Translations under genes and position numbers: made by a program
In this document: positions 5,968 through 12,556 of the stretch, one piece after another
Position numbering within the stretch: the stretch's first letter is position 1
Layout of the letters: each line of letters starts with the position of its first letter
The notes under the pieces: generated by a model
What the model saw: only the letters and a program-made list of their open reading frames with translations
Database searches by the model: none
What the model was told of the DNA's origin: nothing
NCBI GenBank assembly: GCA_041576015.1
Contig: JBFGLT010000096.1
Location: 1 to 12,556 of the forward strand
Reading direction: 5' to 3'
DNA length: 12,556 bases
Source: JABDIY01 sp041576015
GTDB lineage: Bacteria; Actinomycetota; Acidimicrobiia; Acidimicrobiales; SZUA-35

Positions 5968-6779
5968 CGTCGTCGTTCCTCGAGTAGCGAGCGAACCTGG
6001 GTCGCCAGTCCATCGTCGGCATTGGTGCCGATGACATGATCGGCGGCTGCCTTGGCATCGTCGGTCGCGTTCCCCATGGCGTAGCCTCGACCGGCCCATC
6101 GCAACATCGAGACATCGTTGTGATAGTCACCGAAGGCGGCGACCTCACGCTGGTCGACACCGAGATCGGCGGCCAGCTCGGCAACCGCCATCGCCTTGGT
6201 GACCAGGGCGGCAGCGACCTCGACGAACGGAAGGCCCGAGTACGACGGCACACCGACGCCCTCGACGGCGGCGGCCACGGAGTCGTAGAGCTGGTCGACA
6301 CCGGTGTCATGGTCGAACGCCAGCACTTTCTGCACCGGCCGGTCGAGCACCTCGAGGACGTCGTCCACCGCATTGAGCGGGCCGCTGACGGGCACGATCT
6401 GCTCGAACCCGGACTCGAAGATCGCCTCGGTGTCGAATTCGACGGCGAAACCGGCCCCGGGCAACCGGGCCCGGATGCGCTCGACGATCTGGCGCACCTC
6501 CGATGGCTGCATCCAGAAGCCGCGCACGGTCTCGGACCGGCCGTGGTGCCAGGTGACGGCCCCGTTGGCGAAGATCCAGTACTCGTCGAGACCAAGCGCC
6601 TCGAGGATGTCGGTGGCGATGATGAAGGGCCGGCCGGTCGCCGGCACGACGTGGATGCCGGCAGCGGCGGCCTCGTGGAGCGCTTGTCGAACGGCCGGCG
6701 AGAGGGTTCCGTCGGGCCGGAGCATGGTGCCGTCGATGTCGGTGGCGATCATGCGGATCGGCGGTGTCGGCTGTCCCAT
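5964..6779 (-). CDS. HAD-superfamily hydrolase, Cof/subfamily IIB phosphatase
   Basis: This 271-residue protein has all four HAD motifs: I TDIDGT (Asp14 nucleophile, Asp16 acid/base), II PATGR (Thr48), III Lys195 (TKAMAV), and IV GDYHND (Asp218, Asp222, metal binding). The C2B cap lies between motifs II and III. Cof-type enzymes dephosphorylate small phosphorylated metabolites such as sugar phosphates, nucleotides or cofactors; the substrate cannot be read from sequence. The ATG at 6779 gives a short leader before the first beta strand; an alternative ATG is codon 10. The upstream RBS is weak. This is the first gene of the minus-strand row (HAD, hydrolase, tdk, selenoprotein, coiled-coil protein), so the row's promoter should lie in 6780-7037. 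Confidence 0.9.
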   Translation of the reverse strand: MGQPTPPIRMIATDIDGTMLRPDGTLSPAVRQALHEAAAAGIHVVPATGRPFIIATDILEALGLDEYWIFANGAVTWHHGRSETVRGFWMQPSEVRQIVERIRARLPGAGFAVEFDTEAIFESGFEQIVPVSGPLNAVDDVLEVLDRPVQKVLAFDHDTGVDQLYDSVAAAVEGVGVPSYSGLPFVEVAAALVTKAMAVAELAADLGVDQREVAAFGDYHNDVSMLRWAGRGYAMGNATDDAKAAADHVIGTNADDGLATQVRSLLEERRR

Positions 6780-7037
6780 CAGCTCGCCGGCGCACCGCCG
6801 ACGTCGCATCGTCCGAGGAGCCGCGAAGCGATGATCGCGCTGCCTTCGGAGGTGGCCGGCTGCCTGGTCATCGCCGTCAACCCTAGCTCGGGGGTCGCAT
6901 CGAGTCCCAACGTCGGGGACGGCGCCGACAAATAGATCGACCCTGTGCAGGTACGATGCTGCGGGCGTCGTTACACTCGCCCGCGGAGGCACCATTGCTT
7001 CCAAGTGAACGAACACCCGAGGAGAGGTCACAATCTC
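6780..7037. promoter_or_regulatory. Divergent intergenic region with probable promoters of the HAD-tdk row and the BMP importer operon
   Basis: These 258 bp hold no gene I can support. Toward the importer there are two -10-like hexamers, TACGAT (6952-6957) and TACACT (6972-6977), both fitting TANNNT, without clear -35 boxes. The Shine-Dalgarno AGGAGAGG (7020-7027) precedes the BMP ATG by 10 nt. Toward the HAD gene, TTGACG (6880-6875) resembles a -35 but has no good -10 at standard spacing; TAGGGT (6885-6880) is another weak candidate. Confidence 0.35.
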
Positions 7038-8216
7038 ATGAGGAGACTTACAATCAAGGCCGTCGCCCTCGTTGCCGTCGCCGCACTGGCGATGGCTGCG
7101 TGCGGAAGCGACAGCGAGACCGCCGACGAGACGACGACGACGACGGAGGGGACGACCACGACCGCCGGCGACGACGGCGAAGAGACGACGACCACCGCTG
7201 ACGACGGTGACGAGGAGACGACGACCACCGCCGGGGAGTTCACACCGGTGAAGGTGTGTTTCGTCACCGACGACGCCGGGGTCGACGACCGGAGTTTCAA
7301 CGCCCTCGGCTGGAAGGGAGTGAACGACGCGGTCGCCAGCGGCGCTGCGCTCCCGGACCCGATCCTGCTCGAGTCCTCCAGTGAGGCCGACTACCAGCCC
7401 CACATCGAGACGTGCCTGGACCAGGGGGCCGAGCACATCGTGACCTCGGGATTCAAGCTGGCCGGATCCACCGAGACGTTCGCGGCGCAGCAACCCGACG
7501 TCCAGTGGACGATCATCGACTTCGGATCGCTCGGTCCCAACGTGACCGGCCTCGAATACCAGACCGATGAGGCGGCCTTCGCAGCCGGGTACCTCGCAGC
7601 CGGTGTCACCCAGACCGGGATCGTCGCCACCTACGGGGGCCAGAACATCCCCACGGTGTCGATCTTCCTCGACGGGTTCGCCCGCGGCGTCGCCCACTAC
7701 AACGACATCAAGGGCACCGACGTCCGGGTTCTCGGTTGGGACGTCGATCAGCAGGAAGGAACGATGACCGGCACGTTCAACCCGGCCGAGCCGACCGTCC
7801 GAGCCACCTGTGAGAGCCAGCTCGATGAAGGCGCCGACATCATCTTGCCCGTCGGCGGGGCGATCAACCAGCCCTGTGGCACAGCCATCCAAGACCGTGG
7901 CATCGAGGGCGCGCTCATCGGTGTCGACGCCGACGCCTTCGAGGCCCAGCCGGCCCAGTTCCAGGACGTGTGGCTGACCACGATCCTCAAGGGGATCGAC
8001 ATCCAGACCCAGCGGTCGATCGAGGCCCACGCATCAGGTGCACCCCTTGGCGGCTCCAGCTTCGTCGGCAACCTCGAGAACGGCGCTGTCGGGCTGTCTC
8101 CCTTCCACGCGTGGGAGGATCGAGTGCCCGCAGAGCTGGCCGCCGAGGTCGATCAGGTCCTCGAGGACGTTCGGTCCGGGGCGATCAGCTGGGACAAGTT
8201 CCCGGTCGGCACCTGA
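7038..8216 (+). CDS. BMP-family nucleoside/simple-sugar-binding lipoprotein of an ABC importer
   Basis: This 392-residue lipoprotein has a signal peptide (1-21) with lipobox AMAAC (C22). An acidic Thr-rich spacer (31-66) and a BMP/PnrA-type periplasmic-binding domain follow. Typical family segments are DDRSFNALGWKGV (83-95), a TSGFKLAGS region (136-144), TDEAAFAAGYLAAG (176-189) and GGQNIPTVSIFLDGFARGV (200-218). BMP-family proteins mostly bind purine or other nucleosides and deliver them to the permeases. The ATG at 7038 is set by AGGAGAGG 10 nt upstream and by the basic n-region MRRLTIK. The ATPase and permease genes follow, so this is the specificity component. Oddity: the mature domain has four cysteines (C74, C126, C258, C280) besides the lipidated one, possibly two disulfides; this is inference. 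Confidence 0.92.
   Translation: MRRLTIKAVALVAVAALAMAACGSDSETADETTTTTEGTTTTAGDDGEETTTTADDGDEETTTTAGEFTPVKVCFVTDDAGVDDRSFNALGWKGVNDAVASGAALPDPILLESSSEADYQPHIETCLDQGAEHIVTSGFKLAGSTETFAAQQPDVQWTIIDFGSLGPNVTGLEYQTDEAAFAAGYLAAGVTQTGIVATYGGQNIPTVSIFLDGFARGVAHYNDIKGTDVRVLGWDVDQQEGTMTGTFNPAEPTVRATCESQLDEGADIILPVGGAINQPCGTAIQDRGIEGALIGVDADAFEAQPAQFQDVWLTTILKGIDIQTQRSIEAHASGAPLGGSSFVGNLENGAVGLSPFHAWEDRVPAELAAEVDQVLEDVRSGAISWDKFPVGT
7128..7235 (+). repeat. Tandem Asp/Glu-Thr repeat coding the BMP lipoprotein spacer
   Basis: Triplet-rich sequence encodes repeated units of the form EETTTTA-DDG. The last two units are nearly identical at DNA level (about 7170-7199 and 7200-7231), differing by a GAC insertion and a few third-position changes. 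It separates the lipid anchor from the binding domain. Confidence 0.75.
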
Positions 8217-8230
8217 GTCTCCGGTCGTCG

Positions 8231-8269
8231 TGGTGCCCGGCCCGTCCCACGCGGCCGGTCCGGGCACCA
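8231..8269 (+). promoter_or_regulatory. Strong intercistronic hairpin between the binding-protein and ATPase genes
   Basis: TGGTGCCCGG (8231-8240) pairs perfectly with CCGGGCACCA (8260-8269), a 10-bp stem around a 19-nt GC-rich loop, in the 106-bp gap after the BMP stop. No T-tract follows, so full termination is unlikely. In other binding-protein operons such hairpins cause partial termination or protect the upstream mRNA, giving more binding protein than transporter. That role is inferred here. Confidence 0.5.
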
Positions 8270-8322
8270 GGACCCCGACCCGACACGCCTGGAGAGGGAT
8301 GCCGTAGAGAAAGGAGCGAGCG

Positions 8323-9837
8323 GTGGCGTTGGAATTGCGGGGAATAACCAAACGGTTCCCGAACGTCCTGGCCAACGACGATGTGAGCCTGTCTGTCGCT
8401 CCCGGCGAAATCGTCGCTCTCCTCGGCGAGAACGGCGCCGGTAAGACGACCTTGATGAACGTCCTCTTCGGGCTGTACTCCCCCAATTCCGGCGAGGTCG
8501 TCATCGACGGAAAACCGCTCCAGCTGGGAGACCCCAGCGCCTCGATCGCCGCCGGGGTGGGCATGGTCCACCAGCACTTCATGCTCGTTCCGGTGTTCAC
8601 CGTCGCCGAGAACGTCATCCTCGGTCTCGAGCCCCTGAAGTTCCTCGACTGGATCGACCAGCAGCGGGCTCGCGAGCTGGTCACCGAGATCTCCGAACGG
8701 TACAATCTGGCCGTCGATCCCGACGCGATGGTCGAGGACATCCCCGTCGGAGTTCAACAACGAGTCGAGATCGTCAAGGTCCTCGTACGCGAGGCCCGCT
8801 ACATCATCTTCGACGAGCCGACAGCGGTGCTCACCCCGCAGGAAGTCGAAGAGTTCTCCGGGATCCTGCGCAACCTAAAAGACGACGGCAGAGGGGTCAT
8901 CTTCATCTCCCACAAGCTGAACGAGGCGCTCGAGATCGCCGATCGCATCGTGGTTCTCCGGGACGGCAAGAGCGTCGGCGAGGCCGACCCCAAGACGGCC
9001 ACCCAGGAACAGCTCGCTCAGATGATGGTCGGGCGGCCCGTCGACCTCGTGGTCCACAAGGACAAGGCCGCCCCGGGAGAGGTCGTGCTCTCCGTCGAGC
9101 AGCTCGTCGTGCTCGACGATCGCGATCAGACGACCGTCGACGGCGTGTCGTTCACCGTACGATCCGGAGAGATCGTCGGCATCGCCGGCGTGCAGGGCAA
9201 CGGGCAGACCGAGCTGGTCGAGAGCCTCACCGGAATGCGACCGTCGCTGGCCGGCACCGTGAGGATCTCCGGTGAGGATGTCACGACCCAACATCCCCGT
9301 GGAATCCACCGCCGGGACGTCGCCCACGTTCCCGAGGACCGTCAGGAGAGCGGTCTCGTACTCGATTTCACCGTCGCCGAGAACACCGTGCTCGACTCGT
9401 ACTACGACCGGCCCTATTCACGCGGTGTCCAGATGGACTGGCCGGCGGTGACCCAGGCGTCGCAGCGGCTGGTCGACGAGTACGACATCAAGACGACCCG
9501 TGTCGATGTGCCGGTCTCGACGCTGTCGGGAGGCAACCAGCAGAAGGTGATCGTCGCTCGCGAGTTCGATCGCGACGTCAAGTTGGTGATCGCCGCCCAA
9601 CCGACCCGCGGCGTCGACGTCGGCTCGATCGAGCACATCCACGCCCGGATAATCGAGGAGCGCGATGCCGGAGCTGCCGTGCTCATCGTCTCATCGGAGC
9701 TCGACGAGGTGATGGCGCTGTCGGACCGCATTCTGGTGATGTTCGACGGAAAGGTGGCCGGCGAGTTCGACGCTGCCACCGCCACCGCCACCGAGATCGG
9801 ACTGGCCATGCTCGGATCTGGGACGGGCGGTGAGTGA
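8323..9837 (+). CDS. ABC importer ATP-binding protein with two fused nucleotide-binding domains (BMP/nucleoside type)
   Basis: This 504-residue protein contains two ABC domains. Domain 1 has Walker A GENGAGKTT (35-43), the VHQHFML segment (82-88), a signature replaced by PVGVQQRVE (141-149), Walker B IIFDEPTAVLTP (161-172) and switch His197. Domain 2 has a degenerate Walker A GVQGNGQTE (Lys replaced by Gln295), signature LSGGNQQK (401-408) and Walker B-like LVIAAQPTRGVDVG without the catalytic Glu. This asymmetry is the family norm for BMP-type importers, so only the site built from Walker A1 and signature 2 should hydrolyse ATP. It powers nucleoside or sugar uptake through the two downstream permeases. 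The GTG at 8323 has AGGAG 6 nt upstream. The 3' end overlaps the first permease gene by 8 nt. Confidence 0.95.
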   Translation: MALELRGITKRFPNVLANDDVSLSVAPGEIVALLGENGAGKTTLMNVLFGLYSPNSGEVVIDGKPLQLGDPSASIAAGVGMVHQHFMLVPVFTVAENVILGLEPLKFLDWIDQQRARELVTEISERYNLAVDPDAMVEDIPVGVQQRVEIVKVLVREARYIIFDEPTAVLTPQEVEEFSGILRNLKDDGRGVIFISHKLNEALEIADRIVVLRDGKSVGEADPKTATQEQLAQMMVGRPVDLVVHKDKAAPGEVVLSVEQLVVLDDRDQTTVDGVSFTVRSGEIVGIAGVQGNGQTELVESLTGMRPSLAGTVRISGEDVTTQHPRGIHRRDVAHVPEDRQESGLVLDFTVAENTVLDSYYDRPYSRGVQMDWPAVTQASQRLVDEYDIKTTRVDVPVSTLSGGNQQKVIVAREFDRDVKLVIAAQPTRGVDVGSIEHIHARIIEERDAGAAVLIVSSELDEVMALSDRILVMFDGKVAGEFDAATATATEIGLAMLGSGTGGE

Positions 9838-11059
9838 GGTGACGACCGAGCAGGACACGCCGCCGTCGGGCGGCCCGCCGACCCCCAGTGGTGACCGACC
9901 CGAATGGTTCGATCGGGTCACCGGTGTCGGCGAGAGCGTCTGGCGGGGCCTCCTTCTGCCGTCGCTCGCGCTCGTCCTGGCCCTGGTGGTGGGCGCCGTC
10001 ATCATCATGGTCACCGACGTCGACGCCTGGCGGCTGATGGGCGACGATCCGGTTCAAGCGATCGGCGACATGGCCGAGGGCGTCTGGGTGGCCTACCGGG
10101 AGCTGTTCATCGGCGCATTCGGGTCCATCCGGGCGATCTCCGAGACCCTCTTCACGGCCACACCGCTCATCCTGGCGGGGTTGGCGGTGGCTATCGGGTT
10201 CCGGGCCGGGCTCTTCAACATCGGTGCCCGCGGGCAGATGTTCATGGGCGGCCTGTTCGCACTCTGGACCGGCCTCCATGTGGATCTCCCGGCGGTTCTG
10301 CACATCCCGCTGGCACTGCTGGCGGCGATCATCGGAGGCGGGTTGTGGGGCGGTCTGGTCGGTCTCCTCAAGGCCCGCACGGGCGCCCACGAAGTGATCA
10401 CCACGATCATGCTCAACTTCGTCGCCGCCTTCCTCGTGCTGTACGCGCTGAAGACCTCGCCGTTCCAGGCCGAGGGCTCCAACCTGCCGCAGTCCGCCCC
10501 CATCGCCGAGTCGGCCCGCCTCACCCCGATCTTCGGCTCGCAGTACCGGGTGTCGATTGCGCTGTTCGTCGCCCTCGGGACCGTGTTCTTCGTCCACTGG
10601 CTCCTGTTCAAGTCGACGATCGGCTTCGAATTCAGGGCTGCGGGGTCGTCCCCCTCCGCCAGCCTCTACGCCGGGATGAAGGTCGGAATCCTGTACACCT
10701 CGGTGATGTTCATCTCGGGTGCGCTGGCCGGCCTGGCCGGAGCGACGATGACCCTCGGTCTGCCCCCGTACACGGTGACGTCGAACTTCCCGGGAACGAT
10801 CGGGTTCGACGCCATCGCCCTGGCGCTGCTCGGGCGCTCCCACCCATTCGGTGTGTTGTGGTCGGGCCTGCTCTTCGGAGCGTTGATCGCCGGCGGCAGA
10901 ACCATGCAGGCAGCGGCTGGGGTGTCGGTTGATCTCGTCATCGTGATGCAGTCGCTGATCATCATCTTCATCGCTGCGCCCGAACTGGTGCGAGCGGTGT
11001 TCCGCCTCAAGCCCGAGGAAGCCGAGCCGGCCCAGCTGACGAAAGGTTGGGGAGCATGA
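9830..11059 (+). CDS. ABC importer permease, first subunit (BPD_transp_2 family)
   Basis: This 409-residue polytopic membrane protein has a Pro/Thr-rich cytoplasmic N-terminus (about 1-37) and a first helix at about 40-62. After a loop, a set of helices from about 105 onward carries family motifs: GFRAGLFNIGARGQMFMGG (123-141), GAHEVITTIMLNFVA (185-199), and GFDAIALALLG (325-335). These resemble YufP/BmpC-like permeases that pair with a second permease to form the nucleoside channel. The GTG at 9830 overlaps the ATPase stop; GTG at 9839 is an equally possible start, as neither has a clean RBS. The stop overlaps the ATG of the second permease (ATGA), indicating coupled synthesis of the heterodimer. 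Confidence 0.93.
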   Translation: MSEVTTEQDTPPSGGPPTPSGDRPEWFDRVTGVGESVWRGLLLPSLALVLALVVGAVIIMVTDVDAWRLMGDDPVQAIGDMAEGVWVAYRELFIGAFGSIRAISETLFTATPLILAGLAVAIGFRAGLFNIGARGQMFMGGLFALWTGLHVDLPAVLHIPLALLAAIIGGGLWGGLVGLLKARTGAHEVITTIMLNFVAAFLVLYALKTSPFQAEGSNLPQSAPIAESARLTPIFGSQYRVSIALFVALGTVFFVHWLLFKSTIGFEFRAAGSSPSASLYAGMKVGILYTSVMFISGALAGLAGATMTLGLPPYTVTSNFPGTIGFDAIALALLGRSHPFGVLWSGLLFGALIAGGRTMQAAAGVSVDLVIVMQSLIIIFIAAPELVRAVFRLKPEEAEPAQLTKGWGA

Positions 11060-12333
11060 CAACCACGGTCCAGGCCGACGCCCAGCCGGTGAAGCGGCGC
11101 TCGAGACCAGAGGAACGCCGCTCGTCGGTCATCGGCGTTGTCCTCGTGCTGCTCGGCTTGTACGTGTTCTGGGCGTTCGGGATCCGTGTCGACGGCGACC
11201 TCGACGCCCGTTTCAACCTGTCGCTCCAGACCGACCGGTTCAAGGATCTGGCCTGGGTGGTCAACGCCCGCGGGCTCTCGATGACGATCGCCGTGATCAT
11301 CGTCGGGCTCGGCATCTGGCGGCTGACTCGCCTGGGGTTGCGCTGGACCAACGTGGCGCTTGCCATCGGCATCGGGCTGTTCTCGCTGTCGTTTCTCGCG
11401 TGGGCCGCCGCTGGCAGTCAGTTCAGCATGGTCGGAATGCTGCGATCCACGGTCATCCTGGCCGTGGTCGTCGTGCTCGGTGCGCTCACGGGGCTCATGT
11501 GCGAACGGGTCGGCGTGATCAACATCGGCATCGAGGGCCAGCTCCTGGCCTCGGCGTTCTCTGCGGTCGTGTTGAGCAGCGCCTTCGGAACCGTCGCCGG
11601 GATCACCGGCGCCATCCTCACGGGCGCCCTGCTCGGATTCTTGCTGGCGTGGCTGACGATCAAGTACCACGTCGACCAGATCATCGCCGGAGTCGTCATC
11701 AACTTCCTCGCCCTCGGGCTCACCTCGCTCATGTCAGCCCGGATCCTGTCCGACGTCCAGGACCTCAACGCCCCGGACCGGATCCCGGCGATCCGGATCC
11801 CCCTTCTGGCCGACATCCCGGTGCTCGGCCCGGTGCTGTTCGACCACACCTACTTCGTCTACGGGATGTTCGTACTGGTGTTCGCCATCCATTTCGGACT
11901 GTTCTACACCCGATGGGGACTTCGGTCCCGTTCGGTCGGAGAGCATCCGAAGGCGGCGGACACCGCCGGCATCGACGTCTACCGGGTGCGGTACCGCAAC
12001 GTCGTCCTCGGCGGCATGATCGCCGGGTTCGGAGGGGCGTTCCTGGGCCTGGCCCAGGTCGCCCGTTTCGAGGAGGACATGACCGGCGGCATCGGGTTCA
12101 TCGGGCTGGCCGCCATGATCTTTGGCCGCTGGCTGCCCTTCGGGGCACTCGGCGCCGGCCTGGTCTTCGGGTTCTCGCGGGCCGTCCAGCAGAAGATCAC
12201 CATCCTCAACACGGGCATCCCCGGCGAGTTTCTGCTCATGCTCCCCTACGTCGTCACGGTGATCGTCGTCGCGGGGGTCGTCGGGAAGACGAGGCCGCCG
12301 GCCGCCGACGGGCAGCCCTACATCAAGCAGTGA
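11056..12333 (+). CDS. ABC importer permease, second subunit (BPD_transp_2 family)
   Basis: This 425-residue membrane protein has a basic cytoplasmic N-terminus (KRRSRPEERR, 13-22). Two extra N-terminal helices (about 24-43 and 74-89) precede the conserved core. Core motifs are GVINIGIEGQLL (153-164), KYHVDQIIAGVVINFLALG (203-221), EHPKAADTAGIDVYRVRYR (296-314), which is probably the coupling-helix region facing the ATPase, and GFIGLAAMIFGRW (347-359). It is similar to YufQ/BmpD-like permeases and forms the channel with the first permease. The ATG at 11056 overlaps the preceding stop, with AAAGG 9 nt upstream; an in-frame TTG nine bases earlier is less likely. It is followed 42 bp later by the aldolase gene. 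Confidence 0.93.
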   Translation: MTTTVQADAQPVKRRSRPEERRSSVIGVVLVLLGLYVFWAFGIRVDGDLDARFNLSLQTDRFKDLAWVVNARGLSMTIAVIIVGLGIWRLTRLGLRWTNVALAIGIGLFSLSFLAWAAAGSQFSMVGMLRSTVILAVVVVLGALTGLMCERVGVINIGIEGQLLASAFSAVVLSSAFGTVAGITGAILTGALLGFLLAWLTIKYHVDQIIAGVVINFLALGLTSLMSARILSDVQDLNAPDRIPAIRIPLLADIPVLGPVLFDHTYFVYGMFVLVFAIHFGLFYTRWGLRSRSVGEHPKAADTAGIDVYRVRYRNVVLGGMIAGFGGAFLGLAQVARFEEDMTGGIGFIGLAAMIFGRWLPFGALGAGLVFGFSRAVQQKITILNTGIPGEFLLMLPYVVTVIVVAGVVGKTRPPAADGQPYIKQ

Positions 12334-12346
12334 GGAGCGAGCCGGA

Positions 12347-12368
12347 CCGACCTGTTCGGGCCGGTCGG
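12347..12368 (+). promoter_or_regulatory. Small hairpin overlapping the aldolase ribosome binding site
   Basis: CCGACC (12347-12352) pairs with GGTCGG (12363-12368) around a 10-nt loop in the 42-bp gap before the aldolase. The last bases overlap the GGAG (12367-12370) 5 nt before ATG 12376, so the hairpin could partly mask translation initiation. It may be chance in GC-rich DNA. Confidence 0.25.
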
Positions 12369-12375
12369 AGAAGCG

Positions 12376-12556
12376 ATGACAGCGCCGATGGGTGACAGGG
12401 AGCGGGCCTCGCTCATCGAGGTGCTCCGACACGCCGAGTCGGCCGGTCTGAACCGAGGAACATCGGGCAACGCCAGCTTCCGCTCCGGAGCCGGATTCGT
12501 GATCACACCATCGGCGATGAGCTACGACCTGATGAAGCCAGCGGATCTGGTGTTCA
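12376..12556 (+). CDS. Class II aldolase/adducin-family protein (3' end outside the window)
   Basis: The first 60 residues are visible. After a leading helix, GLNRGTSGNASFR (24-36) and FVITPSAMSYDLMKPADLVF (41-60) match the N-terminus of L-fuculose-1-phosphate aldolase-type enzymes (GLNxGTxGNxS, then ITPxxxxY). In that family GTSGNAS contributes to phosphate binding; the catalytic Glu and zinc histidines lie beyond the window. Members cleave ketose-1-phosphates to dihydroxyacetone phosphate and an aldehyde; others are epimerases or dehydratases. The ATG at 12376 has GGAG 5 nt upstream; an ATG four codons later is possible. Its place directly after a nucleoside-type importer suggests use of an imported or derived pentose phosphate, possibly from 5'-deoxy- or 5'-methylthio-nucleosides. 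The exact substrate cannot be told from this fragment. Confidence 0.85.
   Translation, partial: MTAPMGDRERASLIEVLRHAESAGLNRGTSGNASFRSGAGFVITPSAMSYDLMKPADLVF

Noticed and set aside
4490..6595. A 701-residue open frame as a large tdk fusion protein
   Set aside because: The upstream two thirds is Arg/Ser/Pro-rich shadow sequence antisense to nothing and overlapping the hydrolase and HAD genes on the same strand. The true tdk starts at 5155 with the canonical P-loop N-terminus.
6912..6929. GTCGG...CCGAC hairpin upstream of the BMP gene as a riboswitch or operator
   Set aside because: It has only 5 bp, lies upstream of the putative -10 elements, and has no recognisable aptamer features; likely chance in GC-rich DNA.
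7128..7235. CRISPR-like or minisatellite array
   Set aside because: The repeats are short triplet-based coding units without unique spacers and translate to an in-frame lipoprotein spacer.
5964..8030. A 688-residue minus-strand open frame extending the HAD protein
   Set aside because: The extension is the antisense of the BMP lipoprotein gene plus the intergenic region; the HAD domain begins normally at 6779.
9187..9630. Second ATPase domain as inactivated by mutation
   Set aside because: Loss of the Walker A Lys and the Walker B Glu in the second domain is normal for BMP-type nucleoside importers, so it is not a defect of this gene.
11047..11055. TTG start for the second permease
   Set aside because: ATG 11056 overlaps the previous stop in a typical ATGA coupling and has an upstream AAAGG; the TTG adds only three residues.

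Overview
The window looks like chromosomal DNA from a high-GC actinobacterium, most likely a member of the Acidimicrobiia or a relative. The reasons are the high GC content, frequent GTG starts, actinobacterial families (class F sortase with a DUF4397 partner, an Rv2466c-type mycothiol-linked thioredoxin-fold protein) and long Thr-rich spacers behind the lipoprotein or surface domains of three exported proteins. Genes are densely packed, several starts and stops overlap (ATGA), and I see no mobile element, phage gene, CRISPR array, tRNA or rRNA.

Layout. (1) Positions 1-1490, plus strand: the 3' part of a membrane-anchored DUF4397 surface protein, overlapping a class F sortase. (2) 1494-2756, minus: a glycoside hydrolase family 3 (NagZ-like) lipoprotein, divergent by only 33 bp from (3) 2790-3455, plus: uracil-DNA glycosylase. 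(4) 3498-6779, minus: a compact gene row read right to left: Cof-type HAD phosphatase, alpha/beta hydrolase, thymidine kinase, a thioredoxin-fold redox protein, and a small membrane-anchored coiled-coil protein. (5) 7038-12556, plus: a nucleoside/simple-sugar ABC importer of the BMP type (lipoprotein, double-domain ATPase, two permeases) followed by the start of a class II aldolase.

The most important observation is in block 4. The gene at 3877-4500 encodes a 207-residue Rv2466c-like protein only if an in-frame TGA (4446-4444, minus strand) is read through. The TGA lies exactly where the first cysteine of the CPWC redox motif belongs (residue 19), giving Sec-Pro-Trp-Cys. A perfect 8-bp hairpin with a GUU loop begins 14 nt after the TGA, which is the geometry of a bacterial SECIS element. 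An ATG with a good ribosome binding site lies upstream and overlaps the end of tdk. A routine gene caller would begin at an internal GTG (4413) and lose the whole active site. I read this as a selenocysteine-containing member of the mycothiol-dependent Rv2466c family.

How the genes fit together: the importer, tdk and perhaps the terminal aldolase suggest nucleoside uptake and salvage; the aldolase could process a pentose-phosphate product of imported nucleosides. The sortase and DUF4397 protein form a cell-surface pair. The selenoprotein sits in a housekeeping-like gene row and is probably a cytosolic thiol/selenol oxidoreductase.
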